Shown: positions 17,569-26,950, counted from the stretch's first letter. The stretch: 64,000 nt of DNA from Brevibacillus_C sp046036945 (GCF_046036945.1 NZ_JBJQOQ010000021.1:26760-90759), one strand, 5' to 3'. Notes: generated by a model not told the origin, from the sequence alone. Numbers and translations are program-made.

Positions 17569-18945
17569 TCAATCGTGCCAGCTCAGGTTTTCTGCCTGCT
17601 CGATCAACTGGGTGAGCGTAATGCCTTTTCCAGTCATGATCACGTAGAACGACAGTTTGCCGTGTGTCGTAATGAAGTGAACAGCATGCGGTGCGACGGC
17701 CTCATGTGACTTCTGGTCGTATGTGACGCCGATCGCCTGATTGCCGTTGATGACGAACAGCCGGCGGTCAACGAACGTTCCGGGGATAGACAGGGAGCGC
17801 TTATGAACGTCGTTTGGCAGCACCTGGATCGTAATCTTGTCGTCTCCGCGTTTGTAAGTAGTCATCACTTCTGACACGCGATTGCTGGTTTCTGATTCGT
17901 ACTGCAGCGTCAAGCCTTCCAGCGAGAAGTCCTCCGGCGCCTTGGCCAGGGTCGGCACGGGGATGTTGGAAGCGCGCGCAGCGGTCTTGGCATCGGTAAA
18001 GGTTGAAATCGTAATCGATTTATTCGCCTCAGCAGGGTGTGATGCTTGCGATCCGGAGCCCTCGACGGCAGCTTCGGTCCCAGAATCGCCTGTCGCCGGT
18101 TCTTCGATTGCCGTCAGGCTCGCTATTCCTTGCTCACTGTCGGTGAGCTGCCCTTCCGGTGCGGCATCCGCCGCTTCCGTTCCGCTTGCCTTGTCGTTTT
18201 TTTGTTCTTTTCCTTCTTCCCCGGCAATGGCGTTGGCCGCCCGATTGGATACATCCGGGTTGGAACGCGAAGGGAGTGCTTTATGAGCGGTTCCTGCCAG
18301 CGTGTCCGCTTTTTGCTGAGCAGGGATATCGGCTGCCAGGGCCAGTTGATTGTCTGCTGCCACTACAGACTTATCGGCTTGACCACTTGCTTGATTAGCC
18401 GCAGGCTGCTTCTTCGTTTTCCCGTCATTTGCCTCTTGTGGCTTTTCTTTTGGGGCAGCGGCCGAGGTTGGGGAGTTTGCCGGTGCCTGGGAGCTCATAT
18501 CCATCGAAATCCTTGGCGAGGCGCCGCTTGACTCGGACTGAAAAGCGAAATTTTCTCCCCGGCCGGCGGCGAGCTGGTCTCCGGCATTATGCTTGAGCGT
18601 CTGGGCACCGACGAGTCCGACAATCACCAATGCCGCGGCTGCACTGATCCAGGCGGCTGGCCGAAAGCGCCTTTTGCTGCGTTTCTCCGATAGCGGATCG
18701 AGATATTGGCTTGCCGCTGTGAGCGGCGGTATGGAAACATTTTTCGTAGAGGCATAGATTGCTTGCATGATTCGATCTTCCAACTGATCGGGCGGCTGGG
18801 GATATTCTTTCATAAACAATACCTCCTCGGGAGCGGCGAAGGTAGTCTCTATCCATTCCAGACAGCTGTCGCAAGCTTCTACGTGTGAAAGGGCGGCTTC
18901 GTCGGCGTCATTAGGCCATTTTGCTCTAAACTCCTGGCAGTTCAT
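17569..18945 (-). CDS. Membrane anti-sigma factor with zinc-finger head and long extracellular part
   Basis: The 458-aa protein starts with a zf-HC2/anti-sigma zinc motif (HVEACDSC, His then two Cys), which sequesters the cognate sigma factor, and has one membrane segment (about residues 99-117). Outside, residues ~120-320 are low complexity, rich in Ala, Ser, Glu, Gln and Lys, followed by a conserved-looking terminal domain (~residues 330-458). Its start overlaps the end of the ECF sigma gene by 20 bp, the usual sigma/anti-sigma arrangement. The signal is probably sensed by the external domain; its nature is unknown. Confidence 0.85.
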   Translation of the reverse strand: MNCQEFRAKWPNDADEAALSHVEACDSCLEWIETTFAAPEEVLFMKEYPQPPDQLEDRIMQAIYASTKNVSIPPLTAASQYLDPLSEKRSKRRFRPAAWISAAAALVIVGLVGAQTLKHNAGDQLAAGRGENFAFQSESSGASPRISMDMSSQAPANSPTSAAAPKEKPQEANDGKTKKQPAANQASGQADKSVVAADNQLALAADIPAQQKADTLAGTAHKALPSRSNPDVSNRAANAIAGEEGKEQKNDKASGTEAADAAPEGQLTDSEQGIASLTAIEEPATGDSGTEAAVEGSGSQASHPAEANKSITISTFTDAKTAARASNIPVPTLAKAPEDFSLEGLTLQYESETSNRVSEVMTTYKRGDDKITIQVLPNDVHKRSLSIPGTFVDRRLFVINGNQAIGVTYDQKSHEAVAPHAVHFITTHGKLSFYVIMTGKGITLTQLIEQAENLSWHD

Positions 18946-19495
18946 GTACGAGCCCTCCTTCCGAACGAGTCAAAATTTTGGCAAGCTCCTGACGTGCGCG
19001 CAAATAGCGAACGCGCGCCGTCGACTCAGCTATGCCGAGCAGTGAAGCTATCCTTTCAAACGGGTATTCGTGGGTGCAGCGCAAGATGATGACTTCCCGA
19101 TACGTATCGGATAACTGCTCAAAAGCGCGGACAATTTCCTGCCGCTGCTCTTTGCCCAGTAAACTCTCTTGAGGTGAACCGTCTCTTGCTGGTGAAGGTA
19201 TATAGGCCAGTTGCTCGTCCGATTCATGGATTTTGCGCCTGCGGAGGAAGTCGATGGTGCGATTGCGGGCCAGCGTATGCAACCATGTAGAAAATTGACT
19301 GTCTCCACGGTAGGAGGAGAGTTTTTCGTAAGCTTTGACAAATACTTCTTGGGTTAAATCTTCCGCATCGGCCGCGTTATTCACCATCTTGTAAATAAAC
19401 ACGAAGATCATTCGTTGATAGCGTTGAATGATTTCACGGTATGCCTCCACGTCTCCCTGCGAAATCCGCTGAATGATTTCGGTATCGGTTTGCAT
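18926..19495 (-). CDS. ECF RNA polymerase sigma factor
   Basis: ATG 19495 has GGAGG 5 bp upstream; the longer frame to 19588 has no ribosome site. The 189-aa protein has region 2 (MIFVFIYKMVNNAADAEDLT, then QEVFVKAYEKL, FSTWLHTLARNRTIDFLRRRK) and region 4 (LSDTYREVIILRCTHEYPFE followed by the HTH IASLLGIAESTARVRYLRAR). The downstream anti-sigma gene overlaps it. It begins only 40 bp after the helicase stop, so read-through from the helicase gene is possible. Confidence 0.92.
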   Translation of the reverse strand: MQTDTEIIQRISQGDVEAYREIIQRYQRMIFVFIYKMVNNAADAEDLTQEVFVKAYEKLSSYRGDSQFSTWLHTLARNRTIDFLRRRKIHESDEQLAYIPSPARDGSPQESLLGKEQRQEIVRAFEQLSDTYREVIILRCTHEYPFERIASLLGIAESTARVRYLRARQELAKILTRSEGGLVHELPGV

Positions 19496-19535
19496 ACTTT
19501 CCTCCGGCCCCCCTTCGTTTATTTTGACGCATGTT

Positions 19536-21257
19536 CTATTCATACGTTTCATGCTCCTGAAAAAAAGTGAAACGGTCAGTATCCACATCTACAACTTCAT
19601 AGCGGTACCCTTGCTCGATCAAAAACAGCTGGCGATGCGCGGCAAATTCCTGTTCGCGCGTGTCTCGGGTGACCAAGGTGTAGAAATGGGCCTGATTGTC
19701 TCCTTCCTTCGGCCGGAGTATGCGCCCCAGCCGCTGTGCCTCTTCCTGTCTGGAACCAAACGTGCCGGAGACTTGGATGGCTACGTTGGCGTCGGGCAAA
19801 TCCACCGCGAAGTTGGCCACTTTGGACACGACCAGGTGGTTGATTTTACCAGCCTTAAACTGTTGGTACAAAAGCTCCCGCTCCCGCTCCGGCACTTTTC
19901 CGGTGATCAGCGGCGCACCCAGCTGTTCGGCGATGCTCTCCAGCTGTTTGATGTACTGGCCGATAATCAGCACGCGATCGCTCTGGTGGCGATCCAGCAG
20001 CGACTTGAGCACCTGTACTTTCTGCGGATTTTCCGCAGCGATCCGGTGTTTTTGCTGCGGCGTGGCAACAGCGTACGCCTCCCGCAGCTTGGATGATATG
20101 GGCAAGCGGATTTCCCGGCAGTTCGCCTGGGCGATAAAGCCCGCGTCCTCCAGATCCCGCCACGGCAGCTCGAACCTTTTGGGGCCGATCAGGGAAAACA
20201 CGTCTTCTTCGCGGCCGTCTTCGCGGATCAAGGTGGCGGTAAGGCCGAGCCGCCGCCTCGCCTGCAGGCTTGCAGTCATGCGGAAGATCGGCGCAGGCAG
20301 CAGGTGAACCTCGTCGTAGATGATCAGGCCCCAATCCCGCTCGCTGAACAGGCGCAGATGCGGGTATTCGTCCGTCTCTTTATGATGGTGTGTCAAAATT
20401 TGGTAGGTCGCAACGGTAATTGGTTTTACCTGCTTCAATTGCCCAGTATACTCTCCGACCATCTCCGGTTCAACAGTCGTTTTGTCGAGAATTTCGCTGA
20501 TCCATTGGCGGACAGAGGTGGTGTTGGTCGTAAGGATCAGGGTCGCCCGCTGGATCTGGTTGATCGCGCCAAGGCCGATGACCGTCTTCCCGGCGCCGCA
20601 GGGCAGGACCAGGACGCCGCTTCCGCCGTAGACCGAGCCGCTTTGGTAAAACGCGTCGACGGCTGACTGCTGATACGGCCGCAGCCCGAAAGTCCGGCCG
20701 GCCAGAGTTGTTTGGCGCAGCTCGACAGGGCAGGCCTCTCCCTCTGCGTAGCCGGCCAGGTCTTGAACCGGATACCCCAATTTTACTAGTTCTTGTTTAA
20801 TCGGTCCGCGGGCAAAATCTCTCAGTTTGTATTCGGTCGGTGACAGCACCGTGTCTATATACGCCTGAAAGGACCGGTAACCCATGATGTCGGTCATGAG
20901 CAGCGGATCCTCCCCGACCAGGACGAGATCGTCTCCGCGCCGTTCCATCCGGATGGATCCGCAGCGGGCAAACGTCTCTCGGACCTGTGCCGCAATGGTC
21001 GGTGGGATGCCGAATTTGCTGTAAGCCTCGAGCGATGCCAGCACGTCTTCCGCGGAAATGCCGCTGCTGGCCGCATTCCATAAAGAGAGCGGCGTAATCC
21101 GGTAGGTGTGGATGTACTCCGGGCTTTTGACCAGCTCGGCAAATCCTGCGAGGGCGTGCCTGGCTTCTTCGAACAAGGGGTTGTGGACCTCGAGCAAAAT
21201 GGTTCGGTCGCTTTGAACGATCAGCGGCAAATGCGGCTTTACAGACACTCGTGTCAC
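19536..21257 (-). CDS. XPB/Ssl2-type DNA helicase
   Basis: The 573-aa protein has an N-terminal domain (~1-170) of the type preceding XPB/RAD25 helicases, then superfamily 2 motifs: Walker A PCGAGKT (~219-225), motif II DEVH (~315-318), motif III LTATLIREDGRE with the RED triplet typical of XPB (~345-347), and motif VI QRLGRILRP. XPB-like enzymes unwind or translocate on DNA in repair and transcription. Length and motifs agree with bacterial XPB homologues, known from actinobacteria and some Firmicutes. It lies directly upstream of the ECF sigma gene. Confidence 0.88.
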   Translation of the reverse strand: MTRVSVKPHLPLIVQSDRTILLEVHNPLFEEARHALAGFAELVKSPEYIHTYRITPLSLWNAASSGISAEDVLASLEAYSKFGIPPTIAAQVRETFARCGSIRMERRGDDLVLVGEDPLLMTDIMGYRSFQAYIDTVLSPTEYKLRDFARGPIKQELVKLGYPVQDLAGYAEGEACPVELRQTTLAGRTFGLRPYQQSAVDAFYQSGSVYGGSGVLVLPCGAGKTVIGLGAINQIQRATLILTTNTTSVRQWISEILDKTTVEPEMVGEYTGQLKQVKPITVATYQILTHHHKETDEYPHLRLFSERDWGLIIYDEVHLLPAPIFRMTASLQARRRLGLTATLIREDGREEDVFSLIGPKRFELPWRDLEDAGFIAQANCREIRLPISSKLREAYAVATPQQKHRIAAENPQKVQVLKSLLDRHQSDRVLIIGQYIKQLESIAEQLGAPLITGKVPERERELLYQQFKAGKINHLVVSKVANFAVDLPDANVAIQVSGTFGSRQEEAQRLGRILRPKEGDNQAHFYTLVTRDTREQEFAAHRQLFLIEQGYRYEVVDVDTDRFTFFQEHETYE

Positions 21258-21434
21258 CTCTATGTTGTAGTGGATAGACTATCTCATTATCCTACCATAA
21301 TTGACGCGTTAAAGGAAAACGGATGGACAGGAAGCAAAAGCGTGTTACAGCAAAGGCTGTCAGGGCATCGGCGGGAGGGCAACAATATTTCAACGGGAGG
21401 CGGGTACAATAAGGAAAAAGGAGGAGGCGACAGC

Positions 21435-22769
21435 TTGGAAACAGGTACTCTCGCAGCCCAATTTTTTAACGTAGTCCTGATCTTTGTGCTCGTTTTCCTG
21501 AACGGCTTTTTTGTCGCGACCGAGTTCGCTGTCGTCAAAGTGCGCGAGTCCCGCATTGCCCAACTGGTGGCCGAGGGGAACCGGCAGGCCGAAGCCGTGG
21601 ACAGGCTGATCAGCAATCTGGACAGCTACCTGTCTGCCACGCAGCTGGGCATCACGCTGGCTTCACTGGGTCTGGGATGGCTCGGGGAACCGACGATCTC
21701 GACGCTGCTCGACCCGTTGTTTCGCTCCCTTGCGCTGGCAGATCCGTGGCGAAAGACCATCTCCTTCCTGCTGGCCTTCTCGATTATTACCTTCTTACAT
21801 ATCGTGATGGGAGAGCTGGCCCCGAAGTCGCTCGCCATCCAGCACTCCGAATGGGTATCGCTGAAGGTGGCGAGGCCGATCCAGCTGTTCTACAAAGTGA
21901 TGTATCCGTTTATCGTCCTGTTGAATTGGTCAGCGGCGAAGTTTTTAAAATTGATGGGAGTTCCGCCCGCCTCAGAGGTGCAGGAAGCGCACACGGAGGA
22001 GGAGATCCGCATTCTGGTCAGTGAAAGCCATAAAAGCGGACTGATCGACCAGACGGAGTTGATGCTGGTTGACAACATCTTTGATTTCTCCGAAACGATG
22101 GCCCGGGAGATCATGGTTCCGCGCACGGACATGGTCGTCCTCAACCTGCGGCATCCGTACGAGGAGAATATACAGGTGGTAAAAAATGGTAGGTTTACCC
22201 GCTATCCGGTGGTGGACGGAGACAAGGACCATGTAGTGGGCAGCTTGCATATCAAGGACTTGCTGACCAATCTGCTGCAGGACACGGACCAGCAGCTGCA
22301 AAACTTCATGCGTCCGGTTTTGACGGTGCCGGAAACCATCTCGATCAGCAGGCTTTTAACGAGGATGCAGAAGCAGCACAACCAGATCGCGATTCTCATC
22401 GACGAGTACGGCGGTACGGCCGGATTGGTGACGGTAGAGGACATCCTGGAGGAGATCGTAGGCGACATCCAGGATGAATTTGACAACGAACGCCCGGAAA
22501 TCGAACAGAAGGACGATATCTTCTCGTTTGACGGGCGCATGCTGCTGGAGGAGGTAAACGACTACCTTGGGCTGGAGCTGGAGGAGAGTGAGGTGGATAC
22601 GCTGGCAGGGTGGATTTACATGCAGATCGACCATCCTCCCAAGGTTGGCGATACGGTGGAGGCAGAAGGCTATCAGTTTGTCGTCGGCGAGGTGGATCAC
22701 TACCGGATCACCCGCGTGTGGGTGAAAAAGCCGGCCGTCCAGGCGCAGATCGCTTTACAAACCGAATGA
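21435..22769 (+). CDS. CorC/HlyC-type CBS-domain membrane protein
   Basis: The start is TTG 21435, behind GGAGGAGG; the long open frame to 21108 is not translated. The 444-aa protein has an N-terminal CNNM/DUF21 domain with three to four membrane segments (FLNGFFVATEFAVVKVRESR is its signature), a CBS pair (MVPRTDMVVLNL; AILIDEYGGTAGLVTVEDIL) and a C-terminal CorC_HlyC domain. Family members are linked to Mg2+ (MpfA) or other cation export; haemolysin is only a historic label. A paralogue lies at 40562-41926 on the other strand. Confidence 0.92.
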   Translation: METGTLAAQFFNVVLIFVLVFLNGFFVATEFAVVKVRESRIAQLVAEGNRQAEAVDRLISNLDSYLSATQLGITLASLGLGWLGEPTISTLLDPLFRSLALADPWRKTISFLLAFSIITFLHIVMGELAPKSLAIQHSEWVSLKVARPIQLFYKVMYPFIVLLNWSAAKFLKLMGVPPASEVQEAHTEEEIRILVSESHKSGLIDQTELMLVDNIFDFSETMAREIMVPRTDMVVLNLRHPYEENIQVVKNGRFTRYPVVDGDKDHVVGSLHIKDLLTNLLQDTDQQLQNFMRPVLTVPETISISRLLTRMQKQHNQIAILIDEYGGTAGLVTVEDILEEIVGDIQDEFDNERPEIEQKDDIFSFDGRMLLEEVNDYLGLELEESEVDTLAGWIYMQIDHPPKVGDTVEAEGYQFVVGEVDHYRITRVWVKKPAVQAQIALQTE

Positions 22770-22773
22770 GGAG

Positions 22774-22823
22774 CGCCAAATGCCAGCCGATCCGGTACGA
22801 AAGGCTGGCATCGGCGTTTTTTG
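22774..22823 (+). terminator. Terminator of the first CorC-type gene
   Basis: CGCC-AATGCCAGCC pairs with GGCTGGCAT-CGGCG, followed by TTTTTT. Confidence 0.9.
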
Positions 22824-22855
22824 GACGGAACTTCACAGAAAAGACATAAACTTTC

Positions 22856-22886
22856 TTGCAACCGCTTTCTTTTTCTGTCGTATAAT
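22856..22886 (+). promoter_or_regulatory. Promoter of the TerB-like gene
   Basis: TTGCAA (22856-22861) and TATAAT (22881-22886) with a 19-bp spacer, about 40 bp before the start codon. The spacer is on the long side. Confidence 0.55.
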
Positions 22887-22925
22887 TAAAGAAACATATC
22901 GCGGGCCGAAAAAGGAGGAAGGACC

Positions 22926-23351
22926 ATGATGACAGTACGAACAGAACAAGAAAAGCTGCTGTTGTTAACTTCGATTCGCTTGATGATTTGTGTCGGTCAC
23001 GCGGATGGTTACATGGGCGAGCAGGAAATTGCCCGTATCTACGAAATGGTAAACAGCCGGTTCACCCTAAGAGAACGGCAAATTCTCATAGATGACTTTG
23101 ACGAACCAAAGCCGCCGGAGCAAATCATCAGCAATATGCAGGCGATGACGAATACGGAGAAGCTGACGCTGCTCCGACAACTGTACCGCATCGCGCTGGC
23201 CGACAACAGGCTTTCCTCGGCCGAACAAAAGACCATTCACCGCATCGCGGCGCTGCTTTGCATTGGCAGCGACAAGCTGCAGCAGGTGGAGGACTGGATG
23301 CTGGAGGGCCTGTACTGGAAGGAACGCTGGAAACAAATTGTCGGAGAATAG
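22926..23351 (+). CDS. TerB-fold protein (141 aa)
   Basis: ATG 22926 follows AAAGGAGGAAGGACC. The 141-aa protein is all-helical with the TerB pattern: an acidic helix-loop DGYMGEQEIARIYEM and its repeat LADNRLSSAEQKTIHRIA, the spots where TerB-like proteins often bind metal. The family was named for tellurite resistance, but the general role is unclear. It has its own promoter and is followed by the subtilase gene without a clear terminator. Confidence 0.75.
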   Translation: MMTVRTEQEKLLLLTSIRLMICVGHADGYMGEQEIARIYEMVNSRFTLRERQILIDDFDEPKPPEQIISNMQAMTNTEKLTLLRQLYRIALADNRLSSAEQKTIHRIAALLCIGSDKLQQVEDWMLEGLYWKERWKQIVGE

Positions 23352-23424
23352 GTAGCTTGACTATTTCGCTGTGCATGCCATGTTCATACGATAGGAAAGA
23401 AATCTTTCCTGGAGGGATGTGGAC

Positions 23425-24375
23425 GTGCACAAAATCATTACATTTCCTACGCAGAAAGGCTATCACCGCTGTCTGAGCTGCCTGATGAAAGACGAGTCAT
23501 CCCGCGCAAGGGCGAAAATCCTGGCCTCGCTCAACACGCTGATCATTCCGACAGAACAGTACGAAAAGTTCCGGAAGCTGCTCGGGAATGAAAAGCATCA
23601 CGTTTCCGACGAGGTCACCGTCCGTCTTCATGCAACCGATGAAATACCATGGGGAGTGGAACAGGTCGGAGCACCGGAATTCTGGGAGAGGACGCGGGGC
23701 GAAGGGATCAAAGTGGCTGTTATCGACACGGGCATTTCTTCCGGCCACCCTGATTTGCGGGGGCAGGTGAAGGGAAGAGTCAACATTGTCAATGGGGGCA
23801 TTGCCGGCCATGGCACCCACGTAGCCGGGACAATCGCCGCCGCCGCCAACAACCGGGGGATTGTCGGCATCGCTCCGGCCGCTCATTTGTACGATGTGCA
23901 TGTTTTTTCACCTGACGGGACAGCCAGGATGAGCGACATCATCCGGGGGATCAACTGGGCCGTGGAACGCCGGATGGACGTGATCAACATGAGCTTTGGC
24001 GCCAGCCAGCCAAACCAGGCGCTCTACCACGCGATCAAAAAGGCTTCCCAAGCCGGGATTGTCCTCGTTGCCTCAGCCGGCAACAACGGGGGGAGACTGG
24101 AGTATCCTGCGGCCTACAAAGAAGTCATAGCTGTCGGGGCGGTTGACAGGCAGAACAAGATCGCCTCATTCAGTTCGCGCGGTCCGGGACTTGTCCTCGC
24201 CCCGGGTGTCCAGATCAAGTCTACGTGGCTCAACAATTCCTACAAGGTGTTGGACGGAACCTCGATGGCCGCCGCCCATATGTCGGGATTGACCGCGCTT
24301 CGCATCGCATCAAGAGGAAGCAGGTCGCTGCAAAGCCGGTCGAAGCGCCGGGGGAGGAAGTTCGAATCTATTTGA
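23425..24375 (+). CDS. Intracellular-type subtilisin (S8 peptidase)
   Basis: GTG 23425 is preferred over GTG 23419 because GGAGGG (23411-23416) lies 8 bp upstream. The 316-aa protein has no signal peptide, a short charged N-part, and the complete triad: Asp101 in VAVIDTGISSGHPD, His129 in GHGTHVAGT and Ser280 in GTSMAAAHMSG, with the oxyanion Asn in ASAGNNGG. Two oddities: the usual Pro after GTSMAA is Ala, and the last ~25 residues are Arg/Ser-rich rather than the usual helix end. The stop directly precedes a terminator, so the end may still be natural. Confidence 0.87.
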   Translation: MHKIITFPTQKGYHRCLSCLMKDESSRARAKILASLNTLIIPTEQYEKFRKLLGNEKHHVSDEVTVRLHATDEIPWGVEQVGAPEFWERTRGEGIKVAVIDTGISSGHPDLRGQVKGRVNIVNGGIAGHGTHVAGTIAAAANNRGIVGIAPAAHLYDVHVFSPDGTARMSDIIRGINWAVERRMDVINMSFGASQPNQALYHAIKKASQAGIVLVASAGNNGGRLEYPAAYKEVIAVGAVDRQNKIASFSSRGPGLVLAPGVQIKSTWLNNSYKVLDGTSMAAAHMSGLTALRIASRGSRSLQSRSKRRGRKFESI

Positions 24376-24383
24376 AGAGAAGC

Positions 24384-24412
24384 AAGTCCGCCCTTTTTGG
24401 CGGACTTTTTCG
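24384..24412 (+). terminator. Terminator of the subtilase gene
   Basis: AAGTCCGCC pairs with GGCGGACTT and is followed by TTT. Confidence 0.9.
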
Positions 24413-24491
24413 TTTTGCGGAGAATTGACACGTCGCAGCGGACATTATCGTTTGATACAATAGAAGGAATCGAGTAAGGAGGAAAGCTGCT

Positions 24492-25268
24492 ATGCTGCGA
24501 ATATTGATATCAAACGATGACGGCATCAATGCCATCGGGATCAAGAAGCTTGTGGAGGCGACGTTGACCCTCTCTGATGTGGAGGTATACGTTGCCGCGC
24601 CAGCGGAAGAAAAGAGCGGTGTCGGCCACGGGATTACCTACCGCACGCCGCTGACTTCTACCGTCCATTCTTTCTACGGGCTGCCCGTACAAGCGTGGGA
24701 GGTGCACGGAACGCCTGCGGACTGCGTCAAGGCGGCTTATTACTTGCTGCTGAAGGAAGACCGGCGCCCAGATATTGTGTTTTCCGGCATCAATGTGGGC
24801 AATAATCTAGGGCGGGACGTCTATTACTCCGGCACCTGCAGCGCCGCCCGGGAAGCGGTGATATTGGGAATCCCGTCGGTTGCATTCTCATACGACAACT
24901 ACTTCGCCGGCGAAGACTACGGCGAGGTAGAGGAGATCGTCAAGCCGCTGCTGCGGGAATTTCAGCGCCGGGCGATCGGTAAGCTGCTGCCCCCAGAGGT
25001 GTTTTGGAACGTGAACTTCCCCCACCTCCCGGCAGCCGAAGTAAAGGGGATCGCCCCGGCTCCCTTGTCGCTCTACCACTACCAGGACAAATACAAGCCC
25101 GCCAACGAAGGATACTACCTGCAGCGGGAGTACCCGGAAACCGTCGATCAAGGAAAACATGACTACGGGATGCTGCAGGCAGGCTATGTGACCGTCACGC
25201 CGATCCATATCGATTCAACCGATTACACCCTGCTGGAGTCGATGGGCGATTGGCCGATCATAAAATGA
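24492..25268 (+). CDS. surE: 5'/3'-nucleotidase SurE
   Basis: ATG 24492 follows AAGGAGGAAAGCTGCT. The 258-aa protein has the SurE metal-binding N-terminus (MLRILISNDDGINAIGIKKL, with Asp9-Asp10), the Ser of AEEKSGVGHGIT and the Asn of SGINVGNNLGRDVYYSGT. SurE removes phosphate from nucleotides and short polyphosphate in stationary phase. Its stop overlaps the start of the next gene (ATGA), so the two form an operon. Confidence 0.93.
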   Translation: MLRILISNDDGINAIGIKKLVEATLTLSDVEVYVAAPAEEKSGVGHGITYRTPLTSTVHSFYGLPVQAWEVHGTPADCVKAAYYLLLKEDRRPDIVFSGINVGNNLGRDVYYSGTCSAAREAVILGIPSVAFSYDNYFAGEDYGEVEEIVKPLLREFQRRAIGKLLPPEVFWNVNFPHLPAAEVKGIAPAPLSLYHYQDKYKPANEGYYLQREYPETVDQGKHDYGMLQAGYVTVTPIHIDSTDYTLLESMGDWPIIK

Positions 25269-26299
25269 GGGAAGACTTCGCTTCGCCGTCGGAGGAGACG
25301 CTGGGAGAAATTTTGCCCCCCGGGCCTTTTGCCGATGTGTACCGTGCGGGAAAGGTGGACGGGCTGCCCTGCTTTGCCCGTCTCAACGCGGCCGGGGCTG
25401 TAGAATTGTATCTCGTTTTTGAGAGTATTGACGCGTTTAGCGAGCTGACCGAGGGAGCGGTTACGGCAGATTGGAAAACCTACCAGAGACGCCTGCTGGC
25501 TGTCATCTGGACGCGAAACGATCCGGTGCAGCCGCTGGGTTTTCCCTTGTCCTTTGACATGACCGCCGAGCAGGATCAGCAGATGGTCCGCGGCTTGCTC
25601 GAGCAGCCGCAGACGCAGCTTTTTCACCTTGCCTTGCTGGATGATCAGCTAATCCACGTGTTCACGGATGAGATCCGGTTTTCCGCAGCCCAGAAGCGCG
25701 AGGTGGAGCAGATGATCCAGCGTCTGTCCGCGCCGGTGAGGCATGATGATGACGAGTCCGCCCCGGCCGACAGCGAGGTGAGGGAAGCGCCGATCCAGTC
25801 AATCCCCGCCGCTGCACTATCGGACGACATCTTGGTGGAGGCGGGGACGGCCTATACCGTCGACTTCGCGCATTTGGAGCAGACATACGGTGCAAAGCAG
25901 GCGGAGGCGATGCTGATGTCGGCCGTTTACCAGGCGCTGCTGGTGATGCGCCGCCATGGGCGCAGCCAGGTGAGGGAGACCGCTTTTACGGTCTGGGCCG
26001 CACAGTGTTCACCGTACACCAGCATCGTTATCACCCCTGAGCTGTCCTCATTGTTTGCGGACAAATCCGATGAAAATCCATTCCTTCGCCTGCTGGTGCA
26101 GCTTCCCGGATTTGTGGAACACCGCCGTGATATCCCGCTTTCCCTGGGGGCTTTTCCCATCATGCGCTATGAACGGGGAACCCTGCTTCATGTGGAACTG
26201 GAAGAACCGGTCATCGCGAGACTGGCAGCCCTGTTTGCCCGCTTGCACCCAGGGGCCGCCAACCCGTACAGCCCGCCTGACCAAAACCGGGAAAACTAG
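25265..26299 (+). CDS. Hypothetical protein downstream of surE (344 aa)
   Basis: ATG 25265 overlaps the surE stop, implying coupling. The 344-aa protein seems to contain two alpha/beta halves joined by an acidic linker (about residues 165-195, DDDESAPADSEVRE). No membrane segment or catalytic motif stands out, and I do not recognise a family. The first half (LYLVFESIDAFSELTEGAVT) looks like a small stress- or regulator-type domain only by feel. Confidence 0.7.
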   Translation: MREDFASPSEETLGEILPPGPFADVYRAGKVDGLPCFARLNAAGAVELYLVFESIDAFSELTEGAVTADWKTYQRRLLAVIWTRNDPVQPLGFPLSFDMTAEQDQQMVRGLLEQPQTQLFHLALLDDQLIHVFTDEIRFSAAQKREVEQMIQRLSAPVRHDDDESAPADSEVREAPIQSIPAAALSDDILVEAGTAYTVDFAHLEQTYGAKQAEAMLMSAVYQALLVMRRHGRSQVRETAFTVWAAQCSPYTSIVITPELSSLFADKSDENPFLRLLVQLPGFVEHRRDIPLSLGAFPIMRYERGTLLHVELEEPVIARLAALFARLHPGAANPYSPPDQNREN

Positions 26300-26371
26300 T
26301 CAGATTTCAACAAAGGAAACGACATGGCCTGCTGCGAATAGGTAGTAGGAAAACCAGGCGAGGTGAGTGGA

Positions 26372-26860
26372 ATGGAGTCTGTTCAATTCGATTCGTCAGA
26401 TGTCGTGTCCGCGTATTTCCGGCAGTTTCATGAGGAGATCGAGCAGTTGGCGGGCCAATTTGCCCTGAAGCCCGGCGAGGCGTTCCCCGCGACCCGGCGC
26501 AAAACCCAGCCGTTTGACCGTGCCGAGGTGGAGTACACCCTCTGGGGGCAAGCAGGGGTAGTCTCGATCAAAGGAAACTTCCCGTTGTCCGCCCATTATG
26601 CTTCCCATTGCGAGACAATTCCCGTCACCATGAGGTTCTCCCTCTCGTACAGCGGGGATACGGCGCCAGGTGACGTAAAACGGCGGGTGGAAGAACAGGT
26701 AGCAAGCGACGTCGAGATCGACTGGAGCATCCTTCCTGCCGGCCATGACGATCATCTGGAACTGTCGCTTCGTTTTCTCTGCCGGCCGCAAACCGGGATG
26801 CTTTGTGAATACGCACGGGATGTGCTGGGAATTATAACGAGGCGCATCATTGCCGCATGA
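26372..26860 (+). CDS. Hypothetical protein (162 aa)
   Basis: ATG 26372 lies behind GCGAGGTGAG; GTG 26363 is an upstream alternative. The protein is soluble, with a helical N-part and a beta-rich middle (VEYTLWGQAGVVSIKGNFPL, IPVTMRFSLSYSG). No family recognised. It lies between the surE operon and thpR, all on the same strand. Confidence 0.65.
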   Translation: MESVQFDSSDVVSAYFRQFHEEIEQLAGQFALKPGEAFPATRRKTQPFDRAEVEYTLWGQAGVVSIKGNFPLSAHYASHCETIPVTMRFSLSYSGDTAPGDVKRRVEEQVASDVEIDWSILPAGHDDHLELSLRFLCRPQTGMLCEYARDVLGIITRRIIAA

Positions 26861-26950
26861 CCGGCCCGGCGACAATACTTTTTAAAATTGACCGGCTCTC
26901 CGATGGAGGGCTATTTTTCGTAAGCGGATACAACAGAAAGGAGTATCGCC

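Noticed and set aside
24425..24461. TTGACA upstream of surE as a -35 box
   Set aside because: No acceptable -10 lies 16-19 bp downstream; GATACAAT is 23 bp or more away.
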